Below, in pieces: positions 1-12,314 of a DNA stretch of 64,000 bases. Location: assembly GCA_032622095.1 (NCBI GenBank), contig CP136062.1, positions 195,867,887-195,931,886 on the forward strand, written 5' to 3'. Every line of letters begins with the position of its first letter. Position 1 is the stretch's first letter. The notes beneath the pieces are model-generated. The model did no database searches. It worked only from the letters and a program-made list of their open reading frames with translations, and was not told the DNA's origin. This DNA comes from Siphonodentalium dalli. Its lineage: Eukaryota; Mollusca; Scaphopoda; Gadilida; Siphonodentaliidae. A program made the translations under genes and the position numbers.

Positions 1-594
1 TAATACTGCTACCGGTTTTTGGAGATCTCCGTGACTAGACTATGATGACGTCAAAATATCACGCTAATTAAAAATACAGATTCGGAGCCAGTGTTTATTA
101 TGCCCACTACGATTATGTGCATGTAATATCATAGTCAACCGATACTAAAATACGGAATCGGTTTGTGTTCGCGCGGTGTACCGGTATAGATTATGTCGCT
201 ATGCGATGAGTTATTTAAATAATGAAGATATAGAGTGGTACGTTCACTTTGGAAGTTATTATCGTACAGCAGATTATATATATATTTATATGAATAAAGT
301 AATTAGTAGCGCCTGGGATGGTCATTTTTGTACGAATATTCGAATCAGAACATCAGAATATTTACAACATGTAATAATTATATTTAGCATCGTACGTGTT
401 TCAGTGCAAATAAAGTATGTCCCGATTTTATATATAAATGGTCAGGAATTTATAAATGCCCAGATACGTTTAGATATTATAATCACCACTAATCAATGAA
501 TATTCATAACCTATACATGTATATACTCTTTCTGGGTTACCATTTAAATAGAACTATTTCTATCAGGCGTTTTTATGTGTACCCATACCATAGT
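1..594. other. Unassigned sequence
   Basis: AT-rich. A 107-codon frame at 176-499 has unusual composition (Tyr/Ile-rich) and no recognisable feature. I see nothing that supports a gene. Confidence 0.5.
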
Positions 595-1880
595 ATGGTA
601 CACAGAGTGTCGACGTCCGGATTGACCACTCGTCGTTCGTCTGTCTGTCCGTCTGTCAGTAGACACTTATGCATAATGCGATAACTCAAACATTTTCTGT
701 CCGATCGGAACCAAATTTTATATGGGTTTATCAGCCAAAAATAAAGATCGAGTTCAAATATGGGTTTGATCTGAATCTTTTTTTGCAGAGTTATGGCCCT
801 TTTTCGACTAGAATTCATGCATTCTGCCATAACTCAAAACAATTTTTATCTGATCGGAACCAAATTTGGTATGCGAGTTTCTCAGCCCAAAATACAGATC
901 GAGTTCGAATATGGGTTTGATCCGATATTTTTTAATGGAGTTATGGCCCTTTGACATAGAATTCATGCATGCTTCGATAAATCAACCATTTTTCATCTGA
1001 TAGGAACCAAATTTGGAATGTGAGTTTCTCAACTCAAAATACAGATCGAGTTTGAATATGGGTTAGATCCGATATTTTATACCAGAGTTATGGCCCTTTT
1101 TCAACTAAGAATTGAACAGATTTGAGATTTTTAGGCTCACAAGATAAACCATAGCAGTCTACAATTAATTACCAGTGATATCAGTTTAGCTCTGAGAGAG
1201 AGACAAGAGATAAATTTGTATTATGGAATTAGAGTTATTTTTAGCCATCAGTGTAAGGTGTAACCCATTCATGAATCAATAGACTCTCCCATTCGTTCTA
1301 AAAGTATAAATTGGTATAGTCTATTTTTGATTAGTAGGGATGTTCTTTAGAATTTAAGCAGACTTTAATAGCTGTCTGTTGTTTATTGCATTTCCATAGT
1401 GTGTGGACAGTGTTGGCCCAGTGTTTATCAACTCTGGCATAGCTCTCTGGTTTAGCATATCAATGCAATATTCAAGTGACATACCTGGTACAGTTCCCTA
1501 ATTTTATAGAGTTAAAATTGTTAACCCTGGTCATCAATTTTATGCTTTTGTATATTTTTCATGTAATCATTCTCCTATTATATTGCCAGGTTTCTCCTTC
1601 ACTTGTATGGATTTTTGTAGTTAAAAATGAACCCTTCTCAACATTCCTGATACTTTAACAGAAATACCTTTCATCTGATATATCTCATTTTATTGAGATG
1701 TATGTAAATTTGGTATGTGAGTTTCTCAGCCCAAAATACAGCTAGAATTCAAATTTGGGTTTGATTCGTTTTTTTTAAATGGAGTTATGGCTAATGGATT
1801 TTATCATCCAAGCTGAAAATAGCTGATCACTATCGCCAAGGTATGGGTTAAACATCTGCTGATCGTGATCGGCCTCTCGT
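595..1880 (+). repeat. Long dispersed repeat, copy 1
   Basis: Starts with gtgtcgacgtccggattgac and a CTGT/CCGT tract. Then come three degenerate ~170-bp units containing gataactcaaacattttctgtc-type, 'ggaaccaaatttggtatg' and 'gagttatggccctttttcga' blocks, and a tail with 'tggacagtgttggcccag' and ctgatcgtgatcggcctctc. A copy lies at 39395-40330. Non-coding. Confidence 0.75.
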
Positions 1881-4198
1881 TCTAACATCGCAAAGCATTG
1901 AGTAGTCAGTGCAGTTTTCTGAATTTTCCAACTATTTTATCGCATAAAAACAATGAAACACGAGCAACTGGCAATATTGTCTTCAACATTCTGGAAGAAG
2001 TATGTTTAAATTTCTCGCAAAAACTATGAAAGATAGCAAAGTTATAATTACTTTTATAGACCCACTCTGAATCTCCCAGTAAATGCATGTGGCTCACCGC
2101 TCCAGACATATGGCTTTGTTTTGGATAGAATCCATCCCATGATGCATCATTCTCGCTATCTGTAAAATGGTCTATGTGTGGCTTACCATTGCAGCAACAT
2201 TACAGTCGAAAAGCTCCCGCCCTGGAAAAGAAACATGCAGAGATACAGACAGCTTACCTGATGTTGCCATGTTGACTGACAAATCGGCAGCAACATCATT
2301 TACCATTTAATACCAACGACAGCCTGTGGTGTTGTCTGGGAGGGCCCGAATGTCATATAGTCCTTGTACAGTGATACATATAGTACAAATGATTGGGACC
2401 TTGTCCTTGCAAGATTGAACATTGTAATAAAATTGGGACCCCCAGACCTTACCGTTTGAAAAATGCAGGCGCTCTGCCGATATCTCACCATGTTTGGAGT
2501 TTAGGTGCATGATTATAGCCTAGTATAATCATTACATGTATATAGGGCGAATTGGAAATTCAAATGAGAATCACTTGGATTTTGATCAATTCAAAGGGAA
2601 TCTATTTTTAGTGAATGACACAACACTATTTTGAAAGAAATAACATTATTTAACAATCTCAAACATTTACGATGAACATTACTATAGAGCCACCGGCTCT
2701 ATAGAAATAAATGTCAACATTGGCATGCCGTGTGCTAATCTGAGCTGTGTTTTTAGAATTTGTTATACACGTACCGGTAGTTCCGGGTTACTCAATCGGA
2801 AGTGTCTGTGGAAGACAGATTCACACTCTGACTCACAATCACATTTAATGGAGGACCTTACATGTACACTACTGCAATCGAACCTTATTTCCTTTATGTT
2901 TATCACTATCGTCGGTGTTTGACATCTTCACTGTTGTGTGTTCACTTTATAGTGGGCTACTTGATCGTCGAAGCGCCGTGGCAGATCAATAGATCCTGAC
3001 AAAATGATTAACAGGTAATACACTCATGTACATTTCTCAGTGATATTGTCACAGTGTTGCAAACTTTCACCCACACAGTTGAACAACAAACCATGATGAT
3101 GGGCGGGGTCAGATCGGGCACTCTTTTATCACAGTGAAAAGTACACTTTATAAAATGTACTTTTCGTCAGACAACTTTAACGACACAAATGCCACAGTGC
3201 ACGCATTTTACGCAGACACGCTGTCAGTAACGCGACTGGTTTAGATTCTGTGTGCATCAACTTCAAGGTGCGCAAGCACGATAGCACACCTCAAAAAGGA
3301 AGGACTGGACCACAATTTAAGTTTATTGGAGGCCATTTTTACTTACATGTATATCAATAACTAACAGGGTTACTCGTCATTTCTCAGGTTAAAGTAGTGA
3401 CTAATGTTGAACCTTCTGCTCCAGATATTTGGTGGGAATAGAGAATATACTCTTGTACAACATGCTATTCTAGCTCATAAATGTTATACCAAAATGGGCA
3501 TCACAAAACGTCTTTCCCATACATGGATTATAAGCATAGTGGCTCACCTTGTTGGAATAATTGTCATTTTTTATCGTGAGTAAAGTGGTATTTATTTGCA
3601 GCTGTGCATAACCAGTTGACACAACATGTGTCCGTTTAACCACTGTGCTGATAGCATTGACACTGCGGCCAAACGCCAACTACACTGCAGTTCCACCGAC
3701 AGTTGGGCCGTGGTGTACTTGCCGTTCAGCCTCAGTGTATTTGCCATTCCTCCATAGTTTACTTTCCATTCGGCCATGGTGTGGTTGCCATTTAAAATGA
3801 TGTTGAAAAATACAAAGATCACACGATAAATGTGGTTTGATTGAGCCCTTTACCTTAAGCCAGACGATCCATTGTGTTTGAGATCTAATCCATCTGGAGG
3901 GAACAGGAAGATTTAGTCGTTATTGTTCGATTGTGGGAATATTTGGCCAGTCTATTGAACTAGTGCAGGGGGATTATAGCTTGTGGGCAGACCTGCTAAG
4001 TTTTGAAAATGGCAATCCAGGAGATTTTTGCGGGAGGTATGTCCAATTATGTTCATGTTCCAAAAATCATTTTTATGATGAAGATTACATAGTTTTTATG
4101 AGTTTCTAATTGTGTTTATTTTATAAATATATACACCTAAATAAAATGGTAATGAATGTCCTGTTAGTAATTGTAATAGAGCTGCTGTGAGTGGGAGA
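1881..4198. other. Mostly unassigned; possible small minus-strand exons near 2250-2510
   Basis: On the minus strand, atggtgagatatcggcagag runs to ACG|GTAAGG (donor at about 2450), and a second short frame ends CATCAG|GTAAGC (about 2263). These could be first exons of a gene reading leftwards, but no further exon is seen. Small hairpins are at 2684-2704 (tatagagccaccggctctata) and 3134-3168. Nothing else recognised. Confidence 0.25.
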
Positions 4199-4395
4199 TA
4201 CAGTAATGCCCTAAGTAATCAACCTCTTAACCAAATCAGAATTATGGGTAACTTTTCAGGATTTAGTCGGAAATATGGCTTGTTGCCATTCAGCTTTCCA
4301 ATGAATGGCAACAAGCCATATTTCCGACTAAATCCTGAAAAGTTACCCATAATTCTGCTTTGGTTAAGAGGTCGATTACTTAGGGCATTACTGTA
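4199..4395. mobile_element. Hairpin MITE (TACAGTAATGCCCTAA), full palindrome
   Basis: Two ~93-bp inverse arms start and end TACAGTAATGCCCTAA and contain gggtaacttttcaggattta and ggaaatatggcttgttgcca, around a short loop. The arms are nearly perfect, so the copy could form a very stable hairpin. Confidence 0.85.
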
Positions 4396-5089
4396 CATGC
4401 ATGTTTATATAAAATAATACACAGCGAAATCGCCAGCATGCTAACTTCTTGTTCTAATTCCTGTTAAAAATATATAGAATTTTATCCCTTCTATTGTATT
4501 ATATTTGCACTCCATTGACCCAGTGTCACCAACATAATCCTAAGTCGCGTCGGACATTTTGAGATGTATACAAGACAGATATGACAGAAACCAGAAAGTT
4601 TTGAATGCAGGGTTTTGCTGAATCTGGGAGAAATTGTGGGTTATCCGTGTTTGCAGAATTGCCATGGCAATCCGGGAGTCTCACAGACAATCTGTGAAAT
4701 CCCCGTTAAAAATATTCCTGGGGACTATAGAAATCAGCTGTGTCCATTCGTTCGTCCACTCCTATAAGATTGACATTATGGGGTCATTCTTTTAGTATTT
4801 TGTGAAAGTGAGGTTTTTCTGCTTATGGGGTTAACCTCAGATACAAAGTTGGCATATGTGTTGGAAACAGTACTGTGGGGACACATTTCAAATTTGACAA
4901 CTTAACCCCACATTGTTTTTGGAATCTTGTTTTGTCCATAGAAGAGTGACCAATTCAATTGATGGACTTTAGCTATGAGAACAAGTTGTCCAACCAAGGT
5001 GAGATTAAAAGAAATATTGCGCATGCGTCATGTTCTAAGGTTGCAACTATGTACTGGTGTATGCGAAAATGATAACTCAAATTAAACTC

Positions 5090-5600
5090 ATGCTAGTATG
5101 TACAAAATTATCTCATAAAGCATTCTGAAATCTCAACCAAATGGTGTACCAGTAGCTTTATAGGCAATATTTTTTCATAATTAAAAATAACCTCACACTG
5201 GTTTGGACAAAACAGCTTCATAATTAATATTAAATGTCAACCACAGTGTAGCTTCGGGCACATTTTTTCATAATAAAAAATAACCTCATTAGGATTGGGC
5301 AAAACAACCTCATAAAGTATTTTGAAATGTCAACCACACAGTGTAGATTTTGACATATTTTTTATAATAAAAAAATAACCTCATACTAGTTTGGACAAAA
5401 TGACCTCATAACATATTTTGAAATGTGAACCACACTATGACCTCATAACATATTTGAAATGTCAACCACACAGTGTAGCTTTGGACACTTTTTTCATAAT
5501 AAAAAATAACCTCATATGGGTTGGTCAAAACAACCTCAAAGTATTTTGAAATTTCAACCACCCATTTTTGTAATGTCAAACCAGTGGAGCTTTGGCCACT
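5090..5600 (+). repeat. ~105-bp tandem repeat, 4-5 degenerate units
   Basis: Repeating block: 'tttttcataataaaaaataa', 'cctcatactggtttggacaa', 'aacaacctcataaagtattt', 'gaaatgtcaaccacacagtg'. Units begin near 5170, 5265, 5355 and 5490. Confidence 0.75.
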
Positions 5601-6059
5601 GTGCACAGTTTTAATAGAAAAGTTAATAAGCAGTTTGGGATAATGAAATAGTGTGAAAACGTTAATTCATGTATCAGAAAGGTCTAATTTGATACTTTCA
5701 CAACTTCTATGCACTATTTATACATCTATTTTTATTTTGAATTCAGATTATGGTGACCATATAAGATAAACTTCTCGTTTCATGACATCACACATCAATC
5801 AAGATATTGGACAAGTTTGAGCCTCATTTTGAACTTTTATTTTTATTTTTTACTCTTGTTCTCCAAAATATTTGCTGCTGTTGACAATTTTGCCAAAATT
5901 CCATGTCCCTGGGACTGGGGTTGTGAGATTAATATTATCCATAATGACCTCGGATGTGGGGTGGAAAAATCTCTCCCGAGGGACCAGATATTTGGGTCGG
6001 ACACAAGGCAGCAAATTGGCTTGGTATCCGTTGTCCATGTGTACATGGAGACGTCCGTC

Positions 6060-6660
6060 AACAATTTCCATTACCATTGGCTACTGGTCGTACCTTTGGT
6101 CGGATCATTATGAAATTTGCCATGGATGTTGACATTGACATGTAGATGGGAATGAGTCATATTGAGGTCATTCGGCCAAACAACATGGCCCGCCAACGGC
6201 CATTTTGGATTTCAAAATGCAATCCATTAGCACGGGCTACAGGCCATACTGTTTGTCTGATCATCATGAAATTTGTTATGGATGTTAATATTGACATGTC
6301 GATGGGAACGAGTCATTTTGGGGTCATTCGGCCATAAAACATTGCTGCCGACAGCCATCTTAGATTTTACTCTTTTCATGACTAATTCCTTTGGCACGGG
6401 CTACAGGTCATACCTTTGGTCGGATCATCATGAAATTTGTCATGGATTTAACATTGACATGTGGATGGGAACGAGTCATTTTGGGGTCATTCGGCCATAA
6501 AACATTGCTGCCGACAGCCATCTTGGATTTTACTCTTTGCATGACTAAATCGTTTGGCACGGGCTACAAGTCGTACCTATGGTCGGATCATTATGAAATT
6601 TGTCATGGCTATTGATATTGACATTTAGATGGGAATGAGTCATTCGGCAAAAAAACATGG
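6060..6660 (+). repeat. ~160-bp tandem repeat, 4 units
   Basis: Each unit has 'ggtcggatcatcatgaaatt', 'gatgggaacgagtcattttg', 'gggtcattcggccataaaac' and 'gccatcttggattttactct'. Unit starts near 6080, 6235, 6405 and 6565. Typical of dispersed molluscan repeats that are internally tandem. The same kind recurs at 41220-42430, 57460-57860 and 63860-64000. Confidence 0.75.
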
Positions 6661-7998
6661 CTGGCAACTGCTATCTTGAATTTCAAAATTCAATTCATCA
6701 TTCCATTCATTGCTCATCACAAAAATTTAACTTCTTCGAAAAGTTGAGCTACCGAGTTATCTTTGGCACATTCCAGTAGGTTCATAAACAGTATATCTGG
6801 GGAGCCATCTGATGCGATATTCATGATTAGCGTGGATGATTTTGGTATATAGCACAAAGCACGTTACCCGCGTGCAGGGTTAATATTTGAGTGAAATTGT
6901 CATAGCTTGTGAAACCGACATGGCTACATCACATCATTGCACCTGGGATGAATTCCGAGACACGCTCATATTGATATGAAGTCTTTACAACTAGACTACC
7001 GGTAACTGTGTTTGCCATGGGAGATCTCGCAATCAGTACCATTAGAAAAGGGAACATGTTTATATAACAGAAAAATATTAATTTGATGAGTTCGACAATT
7101 CATTGGCAAGATGACAATTTTTCGAATGTGGAACTTTTTTCGTTAGTCATTCGTGAAGCGACTATTGTTTACGTTTTACTAAATGTACAAATTATGCTCG
7201 TTTTGCTTTGGGGCCTTCCATTTGATCAAATTTTTTCACACAATTAGTCGTTTATAGTGCATGTTACTAGTATGTGACTTGGTGTTTGAAAATGGGCTTA
7301 TGGGCGATTCTCCAGAAGTGTCAACCATGTCGGCAAAAATTGAAACTTGGATATATTACAATTGTATATAAATTTTGTTTTAGCATGGGTCTGAATTATT
7401 CATTTTTAACCGAAATTTAACCAGTTGTGTTCTAGAAATTAATATATGGGCCTCAGAATCTTGCATTTAAAAAATAAGGTTTTTTTCTTACATTTAACAT
7501 CATTTTAGCATGCTACAATATTTAAAAAGAAAAAAGTTGTAATTTTATTCAAGTTCATGCACTTTCTGAAACACATGTAACATTACTTTACCAGATAAAT
7601 AAATTGTAAAAGGTAAATTCAAACACAAATTCGGAAATTTGTTTCATGTTAAATTCTATCTGATGTAACGTACATAACACAATTCATAAGATTTTTTTTC
7701 TGTGTGAGTCATAAGGACAGTCTTAAAATTCCAAAACCTGTTTTTAAAAGCTAAATTTAATTCCTTATTCATATCCTACAATTTCCCCCTGTTTCTATCT
7801 AATTAAAGAAGATTATACACTGACCATCTGTGTAACGCACGTAACGTTACGTGCGTTACATATACTCTGACCAGTCTTGTTGAATTTCAAGGTTGAACAA
7901 ACAGTCCAAACCAGTATAAATCTTTTTAGAAACAAGAAATTTATATTATAAGATCTAATTATTATATTTTCTTGTGAAGTATTGTGCCATCTTATCCA
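6661..7998. other. Unassigned AT-rich sequence with GTAACGCACGTAAC palindrome
   Basis: No gene is supported. The 28-bp palindrome GTAACGCACGTAAC plus its inverse lies at 7832-7859, and a diverged form (gtaacgtacataac) at about 7665. The motif recurs at 10571, 10928, 10950, 11140 and 11319. Confidence 0.5.
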
Positions 7999-8313
7999 TT
8001 AACCCTTTACCCAACAATCCGGCCAAAACCGGCCAAATAAAGCTTCAACAGCCTAAAATATCTTCGGTCTGCCTCAATAGAACCATACAAATATGGATAT
8101 CATTGGAACCGGCTCCTTGACCACATTGTGATAGTTACAGTCATGCGCCTAAAAAAAACTTTTTACCATTTTTTCTTACATTCTTTAACAATTTTATAAT
8201 TTTTAATGTGTTAAGCCAATGCATTCTCTTATATATGCGAGGCGACCTATGGTCGACTCGCATATATAAGAGAATGCATTGGCACGGGGCCCTTCTGTTG
8301 GGTAAAGGGTTAA
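7999..8313 (+). mobile_element. piggyBac-type TTAA MITE, copy 1
   Basis: Starts TTAACCCTTTACCCAACA and ends with the exact inverse, so it has a TTAA site at each end and 14-bp terminal inverted repeats. The interior has 'ccggccaaaaccggcc', a conserved ~200-bp body, and a 66-bp hairpin at 8216-8283 (arms catatataagagaatgcatt). TTAA flanks and CCC ends are typical of piggyBac-type non-autonomous elements. No coding content. Confidence 0.85.
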
Positions 8314-8421
8314 TGACATTTCTCATAAATATGGCCCCATGTTTTCTGACAATTACACAATTTGTAGTACAGACTTTCTGAAAATGACAGATTAATTGTG
8401 TAATGTTTGCATTGTACAGTT

Positions 8422-8907
8422 TAAAGGTACTCAATCCGAACAGAGGGTCCCCATCTCAACAGATTCCAACAACAACAATCCGATCAGAGGGTCCTATATT
8501 ACTATTTCTTTGGCTTTGGGGGTAAAAACTATTTGATTCGAGTCGAGGAACCCATCAAACAAAGCTCAGAGTTATTTGATATTGATTTTTGAAATTTGTT
8601 AATTTCTCGAGATGAGTACTAATAATTGCCGTCAATTTTGAAACCTGCTCGAGATGAGTACACCACAACTATATTCAAACAGACAAGGATGGATAACTCT
8701 AAAATCAAGTGGTAATAATAACGCAATTTTGACTACGTACTGGGCCAGAAAGAATTCCCGATAATGAAAAATAATAGATTTCTAAAATCGATATCTAACA
8801 AATCTGAGCTTTGATGGGTGACTTCCTCGACTCGAATCAAATATTTTTGACCCCCGAAGCCATTGAAATAGTAATTGAGATGAGTTTTATCGGATTGAGT
8901 ACCTTTA
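8422..8907. mobile_element. Long-TIR MITE (ends TAAAGGTACTCAATCCGA)
   Basis: The left end taaaggtactcaatccga matches, inverted, the right end tcggattgagtaccttta. The arms are over 100 bp, imperfect, and share 'gattcgagtcgagga'. The centre repeats ctcgagatgagta. TA dinucleotides at the ends suggest a Tc1/mariner-like origin, which is inference. It lies between the two TTAA MITEs. Confidence 0.65.
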
Positions 8908-9060
8908 ATACTAGTACTTATGAGTACCTCTTCATGTCAATAATCATTATTTAGCAAAATTCATGGAATTTAGTTATTTCAAACTCTGCACAGGACTTCT
9001 AATAATCCTATCTCATTACTGTAGGTGCTTCAATGACAAATATTGAACAGAATTGATGGT

Positions 9061-9460
9061 TTAACCCTTTACCCAACAGAAGGGCCCTGTGCCAATGCAT
9101 TCTCTTATATATGCGAGTCGACCATAGGTCGCCTCACATATATAAGAGAATGCATTGGCTTAACACATTAAAAATTATAAAATTGTTAAAGAATGTAAGA
9201 AAAAATGGTAAAAAGTGTTAAAAAAAGATTTTTTTTAGGCCAATGCATTCTCTTATATATGCGAGGCGACCTATGGTCGACTCGCATATATAAGAGAATG
9301 CATTGGCACAGGGCATAACTATAACCATCACAATGTGGTCAATGAGCCGATTCCAATGATATCCATATTTGTATGGTTCTATTGAGCCAGACCGAAGATA
9401 TTTTAGGCTGTTGAAGCTTTATTTGGCCGGTTTTGGCCGGTTTGTTGGGTAAAGGGTTAA
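9061..9460 (-). mobile_element. piggyBac-type TTAA MITE, copy 2 (inverted)
   Basis: Same family as 7999-8313 in the opposite orientation, with the same TTAACCCTTTACCCAACA ends. It is longer because it carries two copies of the hairpin (about 9092-9160 and 9239-9307), one near each end of the conserved A/T tract. TTAA is present on both sides. Confidence 0.85.
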
Positions 9461-10210
9461 AAGACTAATTGTTTGTTTAAAAGAGTTAAATTAGAACATT
9501 ATAAAACGAGTATTGTTTTGACAATTAAATTCAAATATGAATTCTATGTTGATTTAAATTGATAGTGAATCTGCATCTTTCTCTATTTAGTAATAAAATA
9601 GTGATTACACATCAATACAAAATGTATTCAGTTCCTGAATCAACAAGATTTTATCAGATAAATTTGTGAATATGGTTAAAAGAGTCATGTGAAATTAGAC
9701 TCTCTGGCAATGGGTTTGATAAAGGATCGATATTAATTGAATGCCTGACAGACATGATCCTTATGAATGGTTACTATCTTTACTATGAGTTATATCATAT
9801 ATTAATAGCAACAATTAAAATAGATGATTGATTTGCCGAATCAGCCTTATAGTCATGAAGGGAAAGATGATTAAAGTGTGGGGGGGGGGGGTAATTTAAT
9901 TATATTAATCGTTCTTAGCATAGGCATCACCCTACTTGTGAATTTGGTGTGACTAGTTTTGAATACCATTACTAGACAGTAAATAGTAATTAACAGCTGT
10001 TGTTAAACTAGATATTGGACCAGAATACAATTTGGATGATTAATTTTGATCTTGAAATTCAATTTTATTGATGCATTTGGACTACATGTACTAAGATAAG
10101 TTGCAGTCTGAGGCTGGGTTAGTTTGTCCTGATCTCACTATATTTATTCCACACCCATTGAAGTGAGGCACATGTATTCAACGGAATCCCAACCATTGAA
10201 TACATATTAG
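9461..10210. other. Unassigned sequence before E1
   Basis: AT-rich with a G homopolymer at 9880-9891. Just before E1, 'gtattcaacggaatcccaaccattgaatac' contains the short inverted pair gtattcaa/ttgaatac. No recognisable exon or promoter. Confidence 0.4.
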
Positions 10211-10354
10211 TGTATACCTCTAGTGGAATACAAGCCGGAACTATTCTTGTTGACGTTGTCTCCAAGAAAGATGATGTAAATTACGTCGATCATCCACTTC
10301 TGGTGATCCCCCCCATAATTACTGGTTATTTGTCAGACTTAAATCACAATAAAG
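10211..10354 (+). CDS. PARP14-like: PARP14-like gene, candidate exon E1 (unrecognised N-terminal segment)
   Basis: A 48-codon phase 1-1 exon between an acceptor ending catattag and a donor AAAG|GTAGCT. Its frame begins YTSSGIQAGTILVDVVSKK and continues with a hydrophobic, proline-containing stretch (HPLLVIPPIITGYLSDLN). I do not recognise the domain. Support comes from the exact phase match with E2 and the absence of stops. The acceptor has a poor pyrimidine tract, which is the main weakness. It precedes E2 by 1.2 kb, and that gap holds repeat sequence. It could be a chance open frame. Confidence 0.45.
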
Positions 10355-10540
10355 GTAGCTATAGTAACAATGGAGGTGACATTCATGGATTGAACTTATT
10401 TGACTGAACGGTGTAGAATAAATACAGAACACAACTTGCATCATAATCTCGAATCTTTTATCGAACTCGTTGCGGATGGCGCAAAGTTACATTTCGCTCG
10501 AGCTACGCACAGCGGAAATCAATATTCTATGGAAAACAAA

Positions 10541-11394
10541 AGTCTCAAATGTCAAAAAAGTTGTTCAGATATAACGCACGTAACAGGAGAATCGTCCTTA
10601 TGCTAAAGGTTCTCTGTTTAACCAGTTTGATGCATAACTCCATTGGTGTTGATCTGAACAGTTATGTCACAGTATTCATATCCTTGCGCCATCCGCAACT
10701 CATTCGATATTAAAAGATTCTCGATTAATATGCGCATTGTGTTCTGTCTATGTATTGTGCAAGATTCAACCACAGAAGTTATGATGCACGTGTTATTGAA
10801 AATGCAGTCATTTATATACTTCAAAAACACTTAAATCTTTTGAAGAATGAGTTATTCAAAGAAATAATATAGGAAATCTTCTTTTCTATGTAGAAACATT
10901 TCAAAATTATCACTTTGATTTGAACATGTAACGCACGTAACATTTTATTGTAACGCACGTAACGCTGCAAAATCATTCCTATCACAAATACTTTTTCGTT
11001 TCCATAGAATTGATTTCCCCGACCTCAAAACATCATTATTCTTCCCCAATCGACAATTACTCTCATAAGTTGGCACTTTTAGAATTCACAGAAATATCCA
11101 TTCAAAGACACGTGGTCCCAAAAAATGCATTTCTGTGATGTAACGTACGTAACAAAAATTGCCAGGCTATAACTCTGAAGAATTAGCCAATATTGAGTTG
11201 AATGAAGATTAGCATCAAAGATGAGCAGGTTTGTCATTGGAAAAAATAAAATTGTTCGATATTTGAAATATTAGTATGGCAGTTGGCAGGTCTCAAATGT
11301 CAAAAAAGTTGTTCCAATATAACGCACGTAACAGGAGAATCACCCTTATGCTAAAGGTTCTCTGTTTAACCAGTTTGATGCATAACTCCATTTT
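10541..11394 (+). repeat. ~105-bp direct repeat pair
   Basis: 10541-10644 and 11289-11394 are nearly identical (gtctcaaatgtcaaaaaagt ... ctgtttaaccagtttgatgc). Both contain AACGCACGTAAC. The sequence between holds further copies of that motif. Lies between E1 and E2. Confidence 0.8.
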
Positions 11395-11580
11395 TCTTAG
11401 CATCCACAAATTCATCTGTATTGATTTAAAACAAGAAGCATTATTACACATTTTAGCACCAGTTACATGTATGCAGCATAACTGGTGCTAAAATGTGTAG
11501 GGGTGGGAGAAATGCCAGATACAGTGTCATATGAGCTTATTAGGCTCTACCGTATACATGTATACTGGTCTCTATTGTAG

Positions 11581-11714
11581 ATGTTAAAACATTACTTCAA
11601 GATGTGAGGACTGGTGTTGTGAGATTTACGTCTTCGGCTGGCCCAGCTGAACAGAGACTCAAGTTCCACTTCTGCATGCCAGTTGATATTCCTGATGATT
11701 GGCTCTCAACACAA
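11581..11714 (+). CDS. PARP14-like: PARP14-like gene, exon E2 (unrecognised N-terminal segment)
   Basis: The acceptor is tggtctctattgtag and the donor ACACAA|GTTAGT. The exon runs phase 1 to phase 0, and E3 begins in phase 0, so the join is in frame. The 44-residue product includes TGVVRFTSSAGPAEQRLKF followed by a tryptophan-containing end (PVDIPDDWLSTQ). It alternates polar and hydrophobic residues as a folded beta-rich domain would. I cannot assign it to WWE, RRM, KH or macro families. Together E1 and E2 would form about 92 residues of globular sequence before the disordered region. Confidence 0.6.
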
Positions 11715-11811
11715 GTTAGTTTTGCTCTATCTAGATAAGAGGACTCATGACCTTTGACGTGGGTTCATGCAAAATAACATAAAAGTCTGTAAAACAACTA
11801 TCATCAATAAG

Positions 11812-11990
11812 TACAGTAATGCCCTAAATAATCTACTCCTTAACCACAGCAGAATTATGGGTAACTTTTCAGGATTTAGTCGGAAATATGGCTTGTTGCC
11901 ATTCAACAAGCCATATTTCCGACTAAATCCTGAAAAGTTACCCATAATTCTGCTGTGGTTGAGGGGTCGATTACTTAGAGCATTACTGTA
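11812..11990. mobile_element. Hairpin MITE (TACAGTAATGCCCTAA), full palindrome with shortened loop
   Basis: Same family as 4199-4395, with both arms complete and an almost absent loop (ttgccattcaacaagcca at the centre). It begins 97 bp after exon E2. Confidence 0.85.
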
Positions 11991-12314
11991 CATGCACATG
12001 AAAAAATAGATCTCATTTTCATTATTAATAATAACTCTCTAATAATGAGATTACATGTCAAAACCATTATGTCAACAGTGGAATTAACAATAAAAGTTCA
12101 ATATTAATCAATTAGTCCAATAAGATACCAATGTTTCAGCAAAACTTGACGGTAAACATCGGAGATGGTCAAAGCATAGAAAATTATTCTGAAAATCAGC
12201 CCTTGAAATTGGCATTTTTCTTCTACGGCATTGATTTAGAATTGCATGAAATTCCATTTTGGCTTCTTTGAATTTTTCTGTGCGATCGCTTTGGCTGTAG
12301 CTGATTTCGAGGGC

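Noticed and set aside
2250-2510. First exons of a divergent minus-strand gene
   Set aside because: Two short ATG-to-donor frames exist, but there is no further exon or homology, so they are mentioned only in the region note.
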